Source of the DNA: Phragmitibacter flavus
Lineage (GTDB): Bacteria > Verrucomicrobiota > Verrucomicrobiia > Verrucomicrobiales > Verrucomicrobiaceae
Direction: 5' to 3'
NCBI RefSeq assembly: GCF_005780165.1
Contig: NZ_VAUV01000014.1
Location: 98,495-162,494, forward strand
DNA: 64,000 nucleotides
Below are positions 18,059-27,500 of this stretch, in pieces. The translations under genes and the position numbers were made by a program. The first letter of the stretch is position 1; the number at the start of each line of letters is the position of its first letter. Under the pieces are notes generated by a model. That model was not told the DNA's origin, searched no databases, and saw nothing but the letters and a program-made list of their open reading frames with translations.

Positions 18059-18514
18059 TCACTCCGAAATCACCGCCTTCGCGAACCCCTGCACCTGCAG
18101 CGAAGCCAGCACGGCAAGCAGCAAAGCCTTCACCACCTCTACGGCGATATACGCCTGATGATGCCACGATGCCGGAACCTCCTGCCCGGCCATCACCCGC
18201 AAGGTCCGCTCGTCCAGCACCGGCAGCAATCCCCAGGTCTGGAACGCCAGAATCGCGGTGATCGCCCCAAGCACCCACAAACTCCCGCGCACCCGCACCA
18301 ATTTCAGCTTCAACATGAAGAACCACGAAAAACCCGCACAGACCCACTCCACACGGTTCAGCGAATCAAAAACCAGTCTTCCGATGCTCAACGCCTGCGC
18401 CAGCTCGACCCCTGGCGCCTTGAACTTCAGCGGCGCTTCGAGAAAACTCAACGCGCACACAAATCCCAGCCACAAAAAGCTGATCGCAAACGAATAGTGG
18501 GCATACCGGCGCAT
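18059..18514 (-). CDS. Small four-helix membrane protein of unknown function
   Basis: A 151-residue protein with about four hydrophobic helices (near 8-28, 50-72, 77-97, 125-145). Start MRRYAHYSFAISF at 18514 is preferred; the same frame continues upstream but reads only as the complement of the divergent gene. It contains LEAPLKF and DSLNRVEW, which resemble the DUF4149 membrane family, but I am not certain of that. It is convergent with scpB (12 bp apart) and divergent from the DUF4126 gene. Confidence 0.7.
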   Translation of the reverse strand: MRRYAHYSFAISFLWLGFVCALSFLEAPLKFKAPGVELAQALSIGRLVFDSLNRVEWVCAGFSWFFMLKLKLVRVRGSLWVLGAITAILAFQTWGLLPVLDERTLRVMAGQEVPASWHHQAYIAVEVVKALLLAVLASLQVQGFAKAVISE

Positions 18515-18592
18515 GTCTCCATCATGCCCAAACCCCAAAAAGACACAAGTCTTCTCCTTTCGCCCCCACCCTTTATCCCTTATCCTTTCGAC

Positions 18593-19765
18593 ATGTCCAT
18601 TCTCGAACAACTCGGCGTCGCCCTCGGACTCGCCTCGCTCGCAGGGGTGAACCTCTACCTCACCGTGCTGCTCACCGGCCTGGCCATCCGTTTTGACGTC
18701 CTGCAACTCGCCACTCATTACCAGGCCCTCGACGCCCTCGCCCATCCGATTGTGCTCGCCGTCGCCGGGGTGCTGTTCGTGATGGAATTCATCGCTGACA
18801 AAATCCCTTGGCTCGATACGCTCTGGGACACGGTTCACACCTTCATCCGCCCCCTCGGCGGCATCCTCCTCAGTCTCCAATCGCTCGGAGAAATGCCCGC
18901 CTACATGCAGGTGGTCGCCGGGCTGGTCGCTGGCGGAGCCGCCCTTACCACCCACGGCGTCAAAGCCAGCTCCCGACTGCTCATCAATCATTCTCCCGAA
19001 CCCGTGTCCAACGTCTCGGTGAGTCTGGCGGAAGATGCCGCCGTTGTCGGAGGCGTGGCACTCACGCTGCTGCATCCCGCCATCGGACTCGCTGTTTTTG
19101 CCGGCATCCTGCTGCTCTCCTGGCTGATCTTTCCCCGACTTCTACGCGGGGCCAAGGCCACCTGGAAACTCGCCTGGCACAAGCTGCAAATGCCCGGTCG
19201 TCGCCAGCCGTTGACTTCTCCCGTCGAACTCCCTTTGCACATGGACGCCACCCTGCGCGATGTCCTGCTCTACAAAGGCGGACTCTCCGAAAAGGAAATC
19301 CGCGCCACCATTCCGTGCCTCACCGGCAAGAGCAAAGGCATTCGTGGACTCATCCCCAATCTCGACGGCCTGCTCATCCTCACCCACGATCTCACCCACC
19401 TTTATTTCACCGCCTCCAAAGGCCTGCGCATCCGGCTCTTTCGGGTGCCCCTCATCGGATTGACCGCTGAAGTCGAATCCCGTTTCCTCAGCGAAAACCT
19501 TCTCCTGGAAACCCCGAACGTCCGCGCCATCCTACGTTTCCCGCGCGGTAGCAGCGACCTCGCCGAGACCGTCGCGCAAATCCTCCGCCAAGCAGTGGGA
19601 ACCTCTGTTCCTGCGTCTCCCCAGATTGAGACAGACAAGCCGATCGTCGAAGAACCGCTGTCGATGGCACCAGATCCTGTTCCGGCCCCAACCCCTGCTC
19701 CACCCGAGCCATCCATCGCCGAGGAAACGTCTTCGTCACCTTCGCCTTCCAAATCCCAGGACTGA
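18593..19765 (+). CDS. DUF4126-family membrane protein with extended C-terminus
   Basis: A 390-residue protein. The first about 185 residues are the DUF4126 domain: SILEQLGVALGLASLAGVNLYLTVLLTGLAIRF, VMEFIADKIPWLDTLWDTVHTFIRPLGG and later helices, giving five or six membrane segments. A soluble domain follows (about 190-335), then a Pro/Ser/Glu-rich low-complexity tail. The ATG at 18593 is chosen since it begins the conserved domain; the frame continues upstream only as the opposite strand of the neighbouring gene. Function of DUF4126 is unknown. Confidence 0.8.
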   Translation: MSILEQLGVALGLASLAGVNLYLTVLLTGLAIRFDVLQLATHYQALDALAHPIVLAVAGVLFVMEFIADKIPWLDTLWDTVHTFIRPLGGILLSLQSLGEMPAYMQVVAGLVAGGAALTTHGVKASSRLLINHSPEPVSNVSVSLAEDAAVVGGVALTLLHPAIGLAVFAGILLLSWLIFPRLLRGAKATWKLAWHKLQMPGRRQPLTSPVELPLHMDATLRDVLLYKGGLSEKEIRATIPCLTGKSKGIRGLIPNLDGLLILTHDLTHLYFTASKGLRIRLFRVPLIGLTAEVESRFLSENLLLETPNVRAILRFPRGSSDLAETVAQILRQAVGTSVPASPQIETDKPIVEEPLSMAPDPVPAPTPAPPEPSIAEETSSSPSPSKSQD

Positions 19766-19939
19766 CCCAGCGGGTTGGGTTCATCGGCAATAATCGGCGG
19801 CTGCTTCAACAAAGAAGTTCATTTGGCGTGTTCGTCGCTTTCTTTCGGAAAATGCCCTCGTAAGCTGAATCCGTCCGGCCGAAAGCGCCCACGCATTCGA
19901 TCTACCAAACACCCACCGCCAAAATCCATCCATCCCTCC

Positions 19940-20722
19940 ATGTTACTCGATTCCAGCGTTACCCTCGACTACTACGCACAAGCCCCCGTTCCCGCCATCT
20001 TCATGCTGCGTCCTCGCAGCGGCTGGGCGCAATGGATCGCCCGCGAAGAATACCTCATCACTCCCATGGTTCAGGTGGTGGAGTTCACCGATCTCTACGG
20101 CAATCTTTGCCAGAAACTGGTGATTCCCGAAGGCCCCTTCAGCATCGCCACCAAAAGCCGCGCCAATGTGCCCGACGACATCGACGTCGACGCCAGCGCC
20201 GAGATCCTGCCCGTTGCCCATCTCCCGCCCGATGTGTTACATTACCTGCTTCCCAGCCGCTATTGCCAGTCGGATCAACTGGGTGATCTCGCCACCTCCA
20301 TCGTTGGCACCAATCCCACCACCTATCAACAGGTCGCCCAAATCCGCGCCTGGATCCATGCCAAGGTTACCTACGAATCCGGTGCCAGCGACTCCAGCAC
20401 CTCGGCCGTTGACACCGCGCAAACTCTGCGCGGCGTTTGTCGCGATTTCGCCCATCTCGGCATTTCCCTTTGCCGCTCGATCAACGTGCCCGCCCGCATG
20501 GTGGTCGGATTCCTTCATGAACTCGAACCCATGGATTTGCACGCCTGGTTCGAAGCTTATGTCGGTGGACGCTGGTTCACCATTGACGCCACCGAAGATT
20601 TCCCCAAAGGCAACCGCATCGTGGTCGCTTACGGACGCGATGCCGCCGATGTCGCCATCTCCACCATCTTCGGGTCCATTCAGTTCAACGGGATGACCAC
20701 CACCGTGACCGCCGTCAGATAA
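19940..20722 (+). CDS. Transglutaminase-like cysteine protease domain protein
   Basis: A 260-residue protein with an N-terminal beta-sandwich (bacterial transglutaminase N domain; about 5-100) and a transglutaminase-like core. The catalytic triad is Cys167 in RGVCRDFAHLG, His201 in DLHAWFEAYV and Asp216 in FTIDATEDFP. No signal peptide is visible. ATG 19940 begins the conserved N-terminal strand. It lies 34 bp upstream of the Anbu-type protease gene, a known genomic pairing. Other members of that cluster (ATP-grasp, alpha-E proteins) are not here. Confidence 0.9.
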   Translation: MLLDSSVTLDYYAQAPVPAIFMLRPRSGWAQWIAREEYLITPMVQVVEFTDLYGNLCQKLVIPEGPFSIATKSRANVPDDIDVDASAEILPVAHLPPDVLHYLLPSRYCQSDQLGDLATSIVGTNPTTYQQVAQIRAWIHAKVTYESGASDSSTSAVDTAQTLRGVCRDFAHLGISLCRSINVPARMVVGFLHELEPMDLHAWFEAYVGGRWFTIDATEDFPKGNRIVVAYGRDAADVAISTIFGSIQFNGMTTTVTAVR

Positions 20723-20756
20723 ACCAATTTGGTCCAAAACCTCACCTGTTAGCGCC

Positions 20757-21506
20757 ATGTCCTATTGTTTGGGAATCAAAACCAGCGACGGCATTGTCCT
20801 GGCCTCCGACTCACGAACCAGTGCCGGGGCCGATCAGGTCAACACCTGTCAGAAAATGCACTCCTTCGTCATCCCTGGCGAAAGGGTGCTGGTGGCCGTC
20901 ACCACCGGGAACCTGTCGCTCAGCCAGTCCGTGTTCACCCTGCTGCGTCAGGACTTCGACCAGGGTCGCGGACTCGCCGCTGCGCCCACCTTCTATGACG
21001 CGGTCCGCGAGGTCGGTGAAAAAATCCGCCGCGTGGCCGAGCTGGATCAGGAGGCGTTGGAAAAAGCCAAGCTGCGTTTCAACGTCCACTTCATCTTGGG
21101 CGGTCAGATCAAAGGTTCCGAGCCGGAGCTTTACCTCATCTATCCCGTGGGCAATCCCATTCGTTCCACCCCCGATTCGCCTTTTTTGCAAATTGGCGAA
21201 AGCAAATACGGCAAGCCAATCCTTGATCGAGGCATCAGCTACGAGACCACCCCCATCGAACAAGCGGCCAAGTATGCCCTCCTGTCGCTCGATTCCACCA
21301 TGCGTTCCAACGCCACGGTGGGTCCACCGGTCGATTTGATGCTCTATCGCAACGACACCCTCGAAGTCACCCATCGCCGACGTTTTCAAGGACACGACAG
21401 CGACTGGATGGAACTGCACATGCGCTGGGAACAGGCCCTTCGCAAAGCCATCCATGAACTCCCCGAAGTCAACTACGATGGTCCAGCGGTGAGTCGCAAC
21501 CTCTGA
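20757..21506 (+). CDS. Anbu-type proteasome-like protease
   Basis: A 249-residue Ntn-hydrolase of the Anbu (bacterial proteasome-related, HslV-like) family. Start MSYCLGIKTSDGIVLASDSRTSAGAD places Ser2 as the putative N-terminal nucleophile after Met removal, with Asp18 and Lys33 (CQKMHSF) as the supporting catalytic residues. The rest (PGERVLVAVTTGNLSLSQSVF, PTFYDAVREVGEKIR) matches Anbu rather than HslV or actinobacterial 20S subunits. Anbu forms spiral or open-ring oligomers and usually neighbours a transglutaminase and ATP-grasp proteins; only the transglutaminase is present. The peptide substrate is unknown. Confidence 0.92.
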   Translation: MSYCLGIKTSDGIVLASDSRTSAGADQVNTCQKMHSFVIPGERVLVAVTTGNLSLSQSVFTLLRQDFDQGRGLAAAPTFYDAVREVGEKIRRVAELDQEALEKAKLRFNVHFILGGQIKGSEPELYLIYPVGNPIRSTPDSPFLQIGESKYGKPILDRGISYETTPIEQAAKYALLSLDSTMRSNATVGPPVDLMLYRNDTLEVTHRRRFQGHDSDWMELHMRWEQALRKAIHELPEVNYDGPAVSRNL

Positions 21507-21569
21507 TTTCCGCCATCCGTGCGGCGCAGGTTGGTGCTGAAAACCGCGTTGCGGCTACGTTTAACCACT

Positions 21570-21920
21570 ATGATGTCCGGACCACGATTCGCTGTTGCCC
21601 AACTGGATGAGATCACCCCCACGCCCTGCCCTTGTGGCCAGGCGCGCCGGGCCTTCAAGGAGGATTGGAACATCCTGGCAACGGTGCATTTGACGGACAT
21701 CAGCGCCGATTCCCGGGCGCATTATCACAAGAAGATGACGGAGATCTACATCGTCCTTGAAGGCGAGGGTCATTTGGAAATCGACGGTCAAATCGTGCCA
21801 CTAAAACCCATGACCACCGTGATGATCCGTCCTGGCGCTGTGCATCGCGCCGTAGGCAATCTGCGCATCATCAACGTGCCCATGCCGCCGTTTGATCCGG
21901 CGGACGAATTCGAAGTGTAA
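21570..21920 (+). CDS. Cupin-domain protein
   Basis: A 116-residue single-domain cupin. Motif 1 is SRAHYHKKMTEIYIVLEGEGHLEIDG with the His/His/Glu metal ligands, and motif 2 is MIRPGAVHRAVG with the C-terminal His. Start is ATG 21570 or the adjacent ATG 21573. Such small cupins range from sugar isomerases to dioxygenases, so no substrate can be given. It follows the Anbu gene by 63 bp and precedes a secreted redoxin protein. Confidence 0.82.
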   Translation: MMSGPRFAVAQLDEITPTPCPCGQARRAFKEDWNILATVHLTDISADSRAHYHKKMTEIYIVLEGEGHLEIDGQIVPLKPMTTVMIRPGAVHRAVGNLRIINVPMPPFDPADEFEV

Positions 21921-21957
21921 CTCAAACATCCATCCATTTAAGCTTCCCTTCCTCACC

Positions 21958-23133
21958 ATGAAAAAATCCATCGCACTCCTTCTCTCTTGCTGGCTGGCCG
22001 CTTCAGTGTTTGCCAATGCCGAAGAGTCCAAAAAGCTCCTCAACATCGGCGATGCCGCACCGGATTTTTCATTGCCAGGGATCGATGACAAAACCCACAC
22101 GCTCGCGGATTACAAAGATGCGAAAGTGTTGATGATCGCCTTCATCTCCAATCATTGCCCGACTTCCCAAGGCGCTGAAGCACGCATCAAAAAATTGGTG
22201 GAGGATTACCAGGACAAAGGGCTGCAACTGGTGGCCATCAATCCCAACCATCCCGATGCGCTTCGTCCCGACGAATTGGGCTATTCCATCTACAACGATG
22301 GATTCGAAGACATGAAGCTGCACGCCAAGGAGCAGAGCTTCAATTTTCCCTATCTGTATGACGGCGAGACACAGCAGGTGGCACGCGCTTATGGCTGCCT
22401 CACAACGCCACATGTCTTCATCTTTGATGCCGACCGCAAACTACGTTACAAGGGTTCGTTCGATGATTCGCGTTACGGAGACCCTGCCACGGTAAAAGTG
22501 CATGGTGCGCGCGATGCCGTCGAGGCCTTGGTCAATGGTAAGGAAGTAACTCTCGCCGAGACCAAACCACATGGTTGTGCGACGAAATGGTTGACCAAAA
22601 AAGATGAGGTGGCCAAGGACGATGAAAAGTGGGAGAAGGCCAAGGTCGATGTCGAGTTCATTGACGCCCCAGGTGTGGCCGCATTGCGCAAGAACGGCAC
22701 CAACAAAGTGCGCTTGATCAACGTATGGGCGACCTGGTGCAGTTCTTGTGTGGCCGAGTTCCCCGAGTTGACCAACACCGCGCGGAAGTTTGGCCTGCGC
22801 GATTTTGAATTCATCAGCATCAGCCTCGACGATGCCGCCGACAAAGACTCAGTGAAAGCTTTCCTTGAAAAGCAGCAAGCCGCCATTCCCGACAAGATCA
22901 AAAAATCCCTGGCAGCGGAGGGTCGCACCACCAACAGTTACATTTTCAAAGGCGAAGATCAGGAGCCGATTGTCAAAGCCCTCGATCCCGAGGGGTGGGA
23001 AGGTCTCGTCGTGCCCCACACCGTGTTGGTTGCCCCCGATGGCTCCGTCATCTGGCGGCACAACGGCGAAATCGACGGCAATGTCCTGCGCGAAAAAATC
23101 CTCGCCTTCATGGGCCGCCATTACGTGCCTTGA
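21958..23133 (+). CDS. Secreted protein with two tandem thioredoxin-like domains
   Basis: A 391-residue protein with a signal peptide (MKKSIALLLSCWLAASVFANA). Domain 1 (about 25-200) is AhpC/TSA-like with IGDAAPDFSLPGIDDKTHTLADYK but has SNHCPTS where a CxxC would be, so only one active-site Cys. Domain 2 (about 225-390) is TlpA-like with WATWCSSCVAEFPEL, a genuine CxxC, and a cis-Pro-type VVPHTVLV segment. It probably acts in periplasmic thiol-disulfide exchange. PVC-phylum relatives with this tandem layout are known but poorly studied. Confidence 0.85.
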   Translation: MKKSIALLLSCWLAASVFANAEESKKLLNIGDAAPDFSLPGIDDKTHTLADYKDAKVLMIAFISNHCPTSQGAEARIKKLVEDYQDKGLQLVAINPNHPDALRPDELGYSIYNDGFEDMKLHAKEQSFNFPYLYDGETQQVARAYGCLTTPHVFIFDADRKLRYKGSFDDSRYGDPATVKVHGARDAVEALVNGKEVTLAETKPHGCATKWLTKKDEVAKDDEKWEKAKVDVEFIDAPGVAALRKNGTNKVRLINVWATWCSSCVAEFPELTNTARKFGLRDFEFISISLDDAADKDSVKAFLEKQQAAIPDKIKKSLAAEGRTTNSYIFKGEDQEPIVKALDPEGWEGLVVPHTVLVAPDGSVIWRHNGEIDGNVLREKILAFMGRHYVP

Positions 23134-23200
23134 GGGCAGCAACCCCTATACACATACCACGCTTTTGGCGCGGTGTGAAGATAACTGGAATGGCAGATGT

Positions 23201-23220
23201 GACCAAGCTTCACGCTTGTG
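23201..23220. repeat. Hairpin across a stop codon
   Basis: CAAGC (23204-23208) and GCTTG (23214-23218) pair around the stop codon (23210-23212) of the PEP-CTERM gene. It is of the same style as the palindromic elements elsewhere in the window (short stem, gene end). Confidence 0.45.
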
Positions 23221-24124
23221 CGCGGCGGCGTCTGCCGAAGAGACAACCTAAACCGGTGACCAACATGAGGGCGCTGGTGGGTTCTGGAACTACGACGCCA
23301 ATGAAGAAACCGTTGGTGAGGTCGCCGCCTTGGGTGAAGGGGGATCCGCTATAGATGAATTCCGGAACACCGGTGGTGGTGTTGATGCTGCTATAGTGAC
23401 CCTGCGTGGTGTTATAGCGGTAACCGTAGAGATCAACGCCGGTGACATCAAAAAAGATGCCGTTGTATCGGTCTCCTGCGGGTTCGATGGTCTGTTGATA
23501 CTCGAAGGAGTCACCCCCATCGGTGGTGGAGTAACGCCACAGGCGGTCATGGTCGGGAGTGCCCCCGTATTGATTAAAGCCAGCAATCCACAGGTCACCG
23601 TTGGCGGCAAAGGCGATGTCGCCTAGAAACATGTCACGAACTCCAGGAAGGTTGATGTTGGTCTGATTGTTGATCACTCCTGCAGCGTCGAAGCTCACCC
23701 GGCGCAAGCTGTCGGTCCCATCGATCAGCACATAGTAAGAACCATTGTAAAAGCTGCCGCCATAAACTTCACGTGGTCCATCAAAGGACATGGTGCCGAG
23801 GTTGGTGGCCCAACCGGCGTTTACGGTTCCGGTGGCGGAGAGGGTGATGCCACTGAGATCGACGGAATAAATGGTGCGGTTTACGAGGGTGTTTCCGTGA
23901 ACAAACAAGAGTCTCTGGTTGTCGGAATCATAGGCAAGGGCGTTGCCTTCTAACGTAGAGGGCAAGCCTATCACCGTGATGGTGTTTTGGATGTTGGGAT
24001 CGTCGACTGAAAACCAAGTCAACAGGTCGTCCTGAATGGAAAATGCCACCTCCAAAGGCTGCGCCACGGCGTTTGACTGGGCGACCCAAGTCAGCAAGAT
24101 CGAGAAAAGACAGAGCCTATGCAT
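23210..24124 (-). CDS. Secreted PEP-CTERM protein
   Basis: A 304-residue exported protein. A signal peptide (MHRLCLFSILLTWVAQSNAVAQ) precedes a beta-rich body of repeated NHL/propeller-like segments (ALAYDSDNQRLLFVHG, DIAFAANGDLWIAGF). The C-terminus VVPEPTSALMLVTGLGCLFGRRRRAQA is a PEP-CTERM sorting signal: PEP motif, hydrophobic helix, Arg cluster. It should be cleaved by an exosortase, which is not in this window. Unlike its four neighbours of this class it has PEP-T-S-A-L rather than PEP-[ST]-R-A-L. Confidence 0.88.
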   Translation of the reverse strand: MHRLCLFSILLTWVAQSNAVAQPLEVAFSIQDDLLTWFSVDDPNIQNTITVIGLPSTLEGNALAYDSDNQRLLFVHGNTLVNRTIYSVDLSGITLSATGTVNAGWATNLGTMSFDGPREVYGGSFYNGSYYVLIDGTDSLRRVSFDAAGVINNQTNINLPGVRDMFLGDIAFAANGDLWIAGFNQYGGTPDHDRLWRYSTTDGGDSFEYQQTIEPAGDRYNGIFFDVTGVDLYGYRYNTTQGHYSSINTTTGVPEFIYSGSPFTQGGDLTNGFFIGVVVPEPTSALMLVTGLGCLFGRRRRAQA

Positions 24125-24520
24125 GAGGAAATGTGATAGAAGTTGGGTTGTTAAGGTGGCTCCATTGATGCTCGTATTAAGGCCACTGATGGGCGGAGCG
24201 TAGCAGGCGGTTTCATTAGCACCTGTAAAAAATCCGCATTACCAACATATGCGTGCAATGTCGAAAAAAATGCGCAGGACGAGATTTATCCTCGGAGTCG
24301 TGAAACGGTTGCACGGGTTGATGCAAGCTGAGCACCGTCTTCATCCAACAGAGAGGTGCATGCCAGCCATGGCGAGACGGACCGCATTGGACAATTCGTA
24401 AAGGATCTTTCTCCTGGGCCCCCAAGGTCCGCCTGCCTGACGTTCCTCACATCTCCTTAAACCGACGAGTGACGGACAGGATATCCATCCCCAAACACCG
24501 GCAGCAGCAACGTTTTTTTG
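24125..24520. other. Intergenic region without a recognised gene
   Basis: About 400 bp between two minus-strand PEP-CTERM genes. It should hold the promoter of the gene at 23210-24124. A 69-codon minus-strand frame (24216-24425) shows no recognisable domain and I do not call it. No structured RNA or tRNA is seen. Confidence 0.5.
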
Positions 24521-27500
24521 CTAGGAACGACAGCGTCTTTGCCGATTGAGGGCGAGACTGAAGCCGAAGAGAAGCAGGAGGGCTCGGGTGGGTTCGGGGA
24601 CGGCGGTGCCGCTGACGACAACAATGCCGGTGTTGGTGAACTCGCTGACGTCCCAGTAGAGTCCGGCGTAGGCGCTGATGTCGGGGAGGATGAGATCGCC
24701 GCCACCGTCGCCGCCGGTGCGGAAATTGGTGCCGACATTGAAGCCGTTGTTGACGAGGGTGCCACCGAAGTCGAGGAGGTTGAAGACGTCGCCGAATTGG
24801 GGGACATAGGTGCCGAGGGAGTCGGTGACGGCAATCGTGCCTCCGGCGTTGAGGGTGAGGGTGCCGTCGACTTGAAGATGGTCGTGGTTGCCAGGGGTGC
24901 CGGTGACGAGCGTGATGTGGTTGGTGGCGATGGCGGCGGCCCAGGTGGTGAGGTTGCCGGTGAAACTGGAGGAGGCATTGCCGGTGGCGCTGATGATTTG
25001 GAGTTCGGCGCGGAGGGTGCTGGTGGCAGGGAGGGTGGGGGCACCGAGTTCGAGGTTGTTGGCAAAGGTGATGGTGCCGATCTGGTCACCAGCGCTGGCG
25101 AGGATGTTGGAGTTGCTGCTGCCTCCGGCTCTGAGGATGCCGGTGCTTTGCACGCTGCCGACGTTGTCGCCGAGGGTGAAGTTGCCCGTGAAGCTGCCGG
25201 TGCCGGAGATGGTGCCATCGTAAAGATAGGTGCCGCCGGTGTTGTTGTGAAAGGTGGCGGCGGTGTGGACATCGAGCCAGATGGAGTCGTCGATGGAACC
25301 GCTGGTGTTGACGATGTCGGGGGCGGTGCCGTAGCTGGCGGTGCCAAGGCGAAGGGTGCCTTGTTCGACGGTGGTTTTGCCGGTGTAAGTGTTGGTATTG
25401 TTGAGGGCGAGAGTGCCGGTGCCAGTTTTTTGGACGCCGCCGGGGGTGGCAGTGGCGGTGATGTCGGCGACTTTTTCCTCAAGGTTGTTGCTGACAATGT
25501 TGAGGTTGATGGTGGTGGTGCCGCTGGTGATGTTGAGGGTGCGTTCGGCGCCATTGAGGTTGAAGTTGGAGATGCCGAGGAGGCTGGATCCGATGATGAA
25601 GTTGGTGTTGCCGGAGGCGGTAAGGGTGCCTTGGAGGACGAATTCGCTGCCTTGGTTGGCGATGGCGTTGGCCCGGTCGAGGCGGACGTTTTTGCCTTCG
25701 AGGGTGATGCCGCCGTTGCCCGCGATGAAGCGGGTGATGCGGGTGGCGGAGTTGCCGCCCAGGTAGAGTCCATCGTTGCCGGCACCAAAAAAGGTGGAGG
25801 TGTGGGCGGTGGTGACGCCGCTGGAGTTGATGATGTAGCGGAAGCCGGTTTCGATGACGGTGGAGGAGTTGCTGCCGCCGCCGGAGATGGCCATGAGCCC
25901 GGTGATGTTGATGAAGCCACCGGTGCTTTGGATGGTGCCGCCGGTTTTGGTGAAGTTCTGGAAGGTTTCGTTCCTGCCGGCAAGATTCATGAAGCCGCCG
26001 GTGCTGAGGGTGATGTCGGACTGGTCGTCGATTTGCTCGTTGGTGATCCATTCCACGGCACCGCCGTTGTTGATGAAAAGGTCGCCGGCGATGGCGTTGA
26101 CGTTGTTGGACTTGGCGAGGCTGATTTTGCCTTCATTGGCGTTGGTGTCGCCGCTGTAGGTGTTGGCATTGACGCCGCCGAGGCGAAGGGTGCCGGTGCC
26201 GGTTTTGGTGAGGCCACCGAGACCGACGACCGGCAGGCTGAGGGTGGTGACGTCGGTGACTGCACCGGTGATGTTCCAGGTGCGGGTGGCGTTGCCAAGG
26301 TTGAGCTGGCCGATGGCGTTGTCCACGAGGGTGCCGTCGGTGTTGAACGCGATGGAATTGATGCCGCTGGTGGTGACGTTGCCGTTGAGGAGGATTTCGT
26401 TGCCAAAGGTGCCTGCGGTGGTGGCGCGGTTGAGGGTGATGTTTTGGCCGTTCATGATGAGGCCGCCGCTGCCGATGTTGAGTCGGGTGACGGCGGTGGT
26501 GCTGTTCTGGCCGACGAGGACGGCGGGGCTGGTGCTGAAGCCGCTGGTGTCGAGGGTGTTGGTGGTGAAGGTGGAGCCGCTGCTGACGACGAGTCCGGTG
26601 CCGGTGCCGGAGAGCGCGGTGGTGCCGGTGATGGTGAGGTTGCCGTTGAGGCCGGAGGTGATGCCGTTGGTGGCACCGCTTTGGGTGTAGCTGGCGATGG
26701 TTTCGGTTCTGCCGTTGCCGGTGAACTGGCCGCCGGTGTTGGTGATGGCGGTGGTATCAGCGAGCTGGCCGTGGTCGCCGAGGCTGACGATGCCTGCGGC
26801 GATTTGCAGGGTGGTGAAGTTGATGGAGTTGGTGTCAGGGGTGACGCTGAGATTGAGGGTGCCGGCGCCGGTTTTGAGGGTGGTGCCGGTGCCGGTGATG
26901 TCGAGCCGGCCATCGAAGGTGAGGATGTCGCCGACATTGGTGACGTCGATGGTGCGGTCGGCACCGAGGTTGACGATGGGGGTGAAGGTGGGGGAGGCCG
27001 GGGTGTCGGACTGGATGAAGCTGCTGCCGGTGGAGGTGAGGGTGCCGTTGAGGTTGAGCAGGGCGCCTTTTGCATTGACGGCAGTGCCCTGGTTGAGCTG
27101 AATGATGCGTCCGCCTAGCGTGAGACCGCCGGTGCCGATGTTGACGGTGGTGACGACGCTGGTGTTGTTGCCGCCAACGAGGAGGCCGTTGCCGCCGGTG
27201 AGGCTCATGGAATTCACGGTGAGCTGGCCGGCGCTGTTGACGACGAACTGGTTGCCGCCGCTGATGCTGAAGGCTCCGTCCACGGTGACCGCACCGCCGT
27301 TCCCGCCGGTGAGACCGCCGGAAGTTTGGGTGTAGGAGGCGAAGGTTTCGGAGCGGTTGTTGAAGTTGATGAGTCCGCCGGAGACGGTGATGTCGGCACT
27401 GTCGACAATCTGATGGTTGGTGGTGTTCCAGGCAAGGGTGCCGCCGGTGGAGATGTTGACGTCGTCATTGAGGGCGGTGACGCTGGTGTTTTTGGCGAGG

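Noticed and set aside
18514..19075. N-terminal extension of the small membrane protein at 18059
   Set aside because: The extra residues are Gly/Glu/Asp-rich and are the complement of the DUF4126 gene; MRRYAHYSF is the likely start.
24216..24425. 69-codon minus-strand frame
   Set aside because: No recognised domain and no clear ribosome-binding site; likely random.
24518..27118. 866-codon plus-strand open frame opposite the beta-strand repeat gene
   Set aside because: It is Gly/Val/Ala/Asp-rich with no domain and mirrors the codon bias of the real minus-strand gene.
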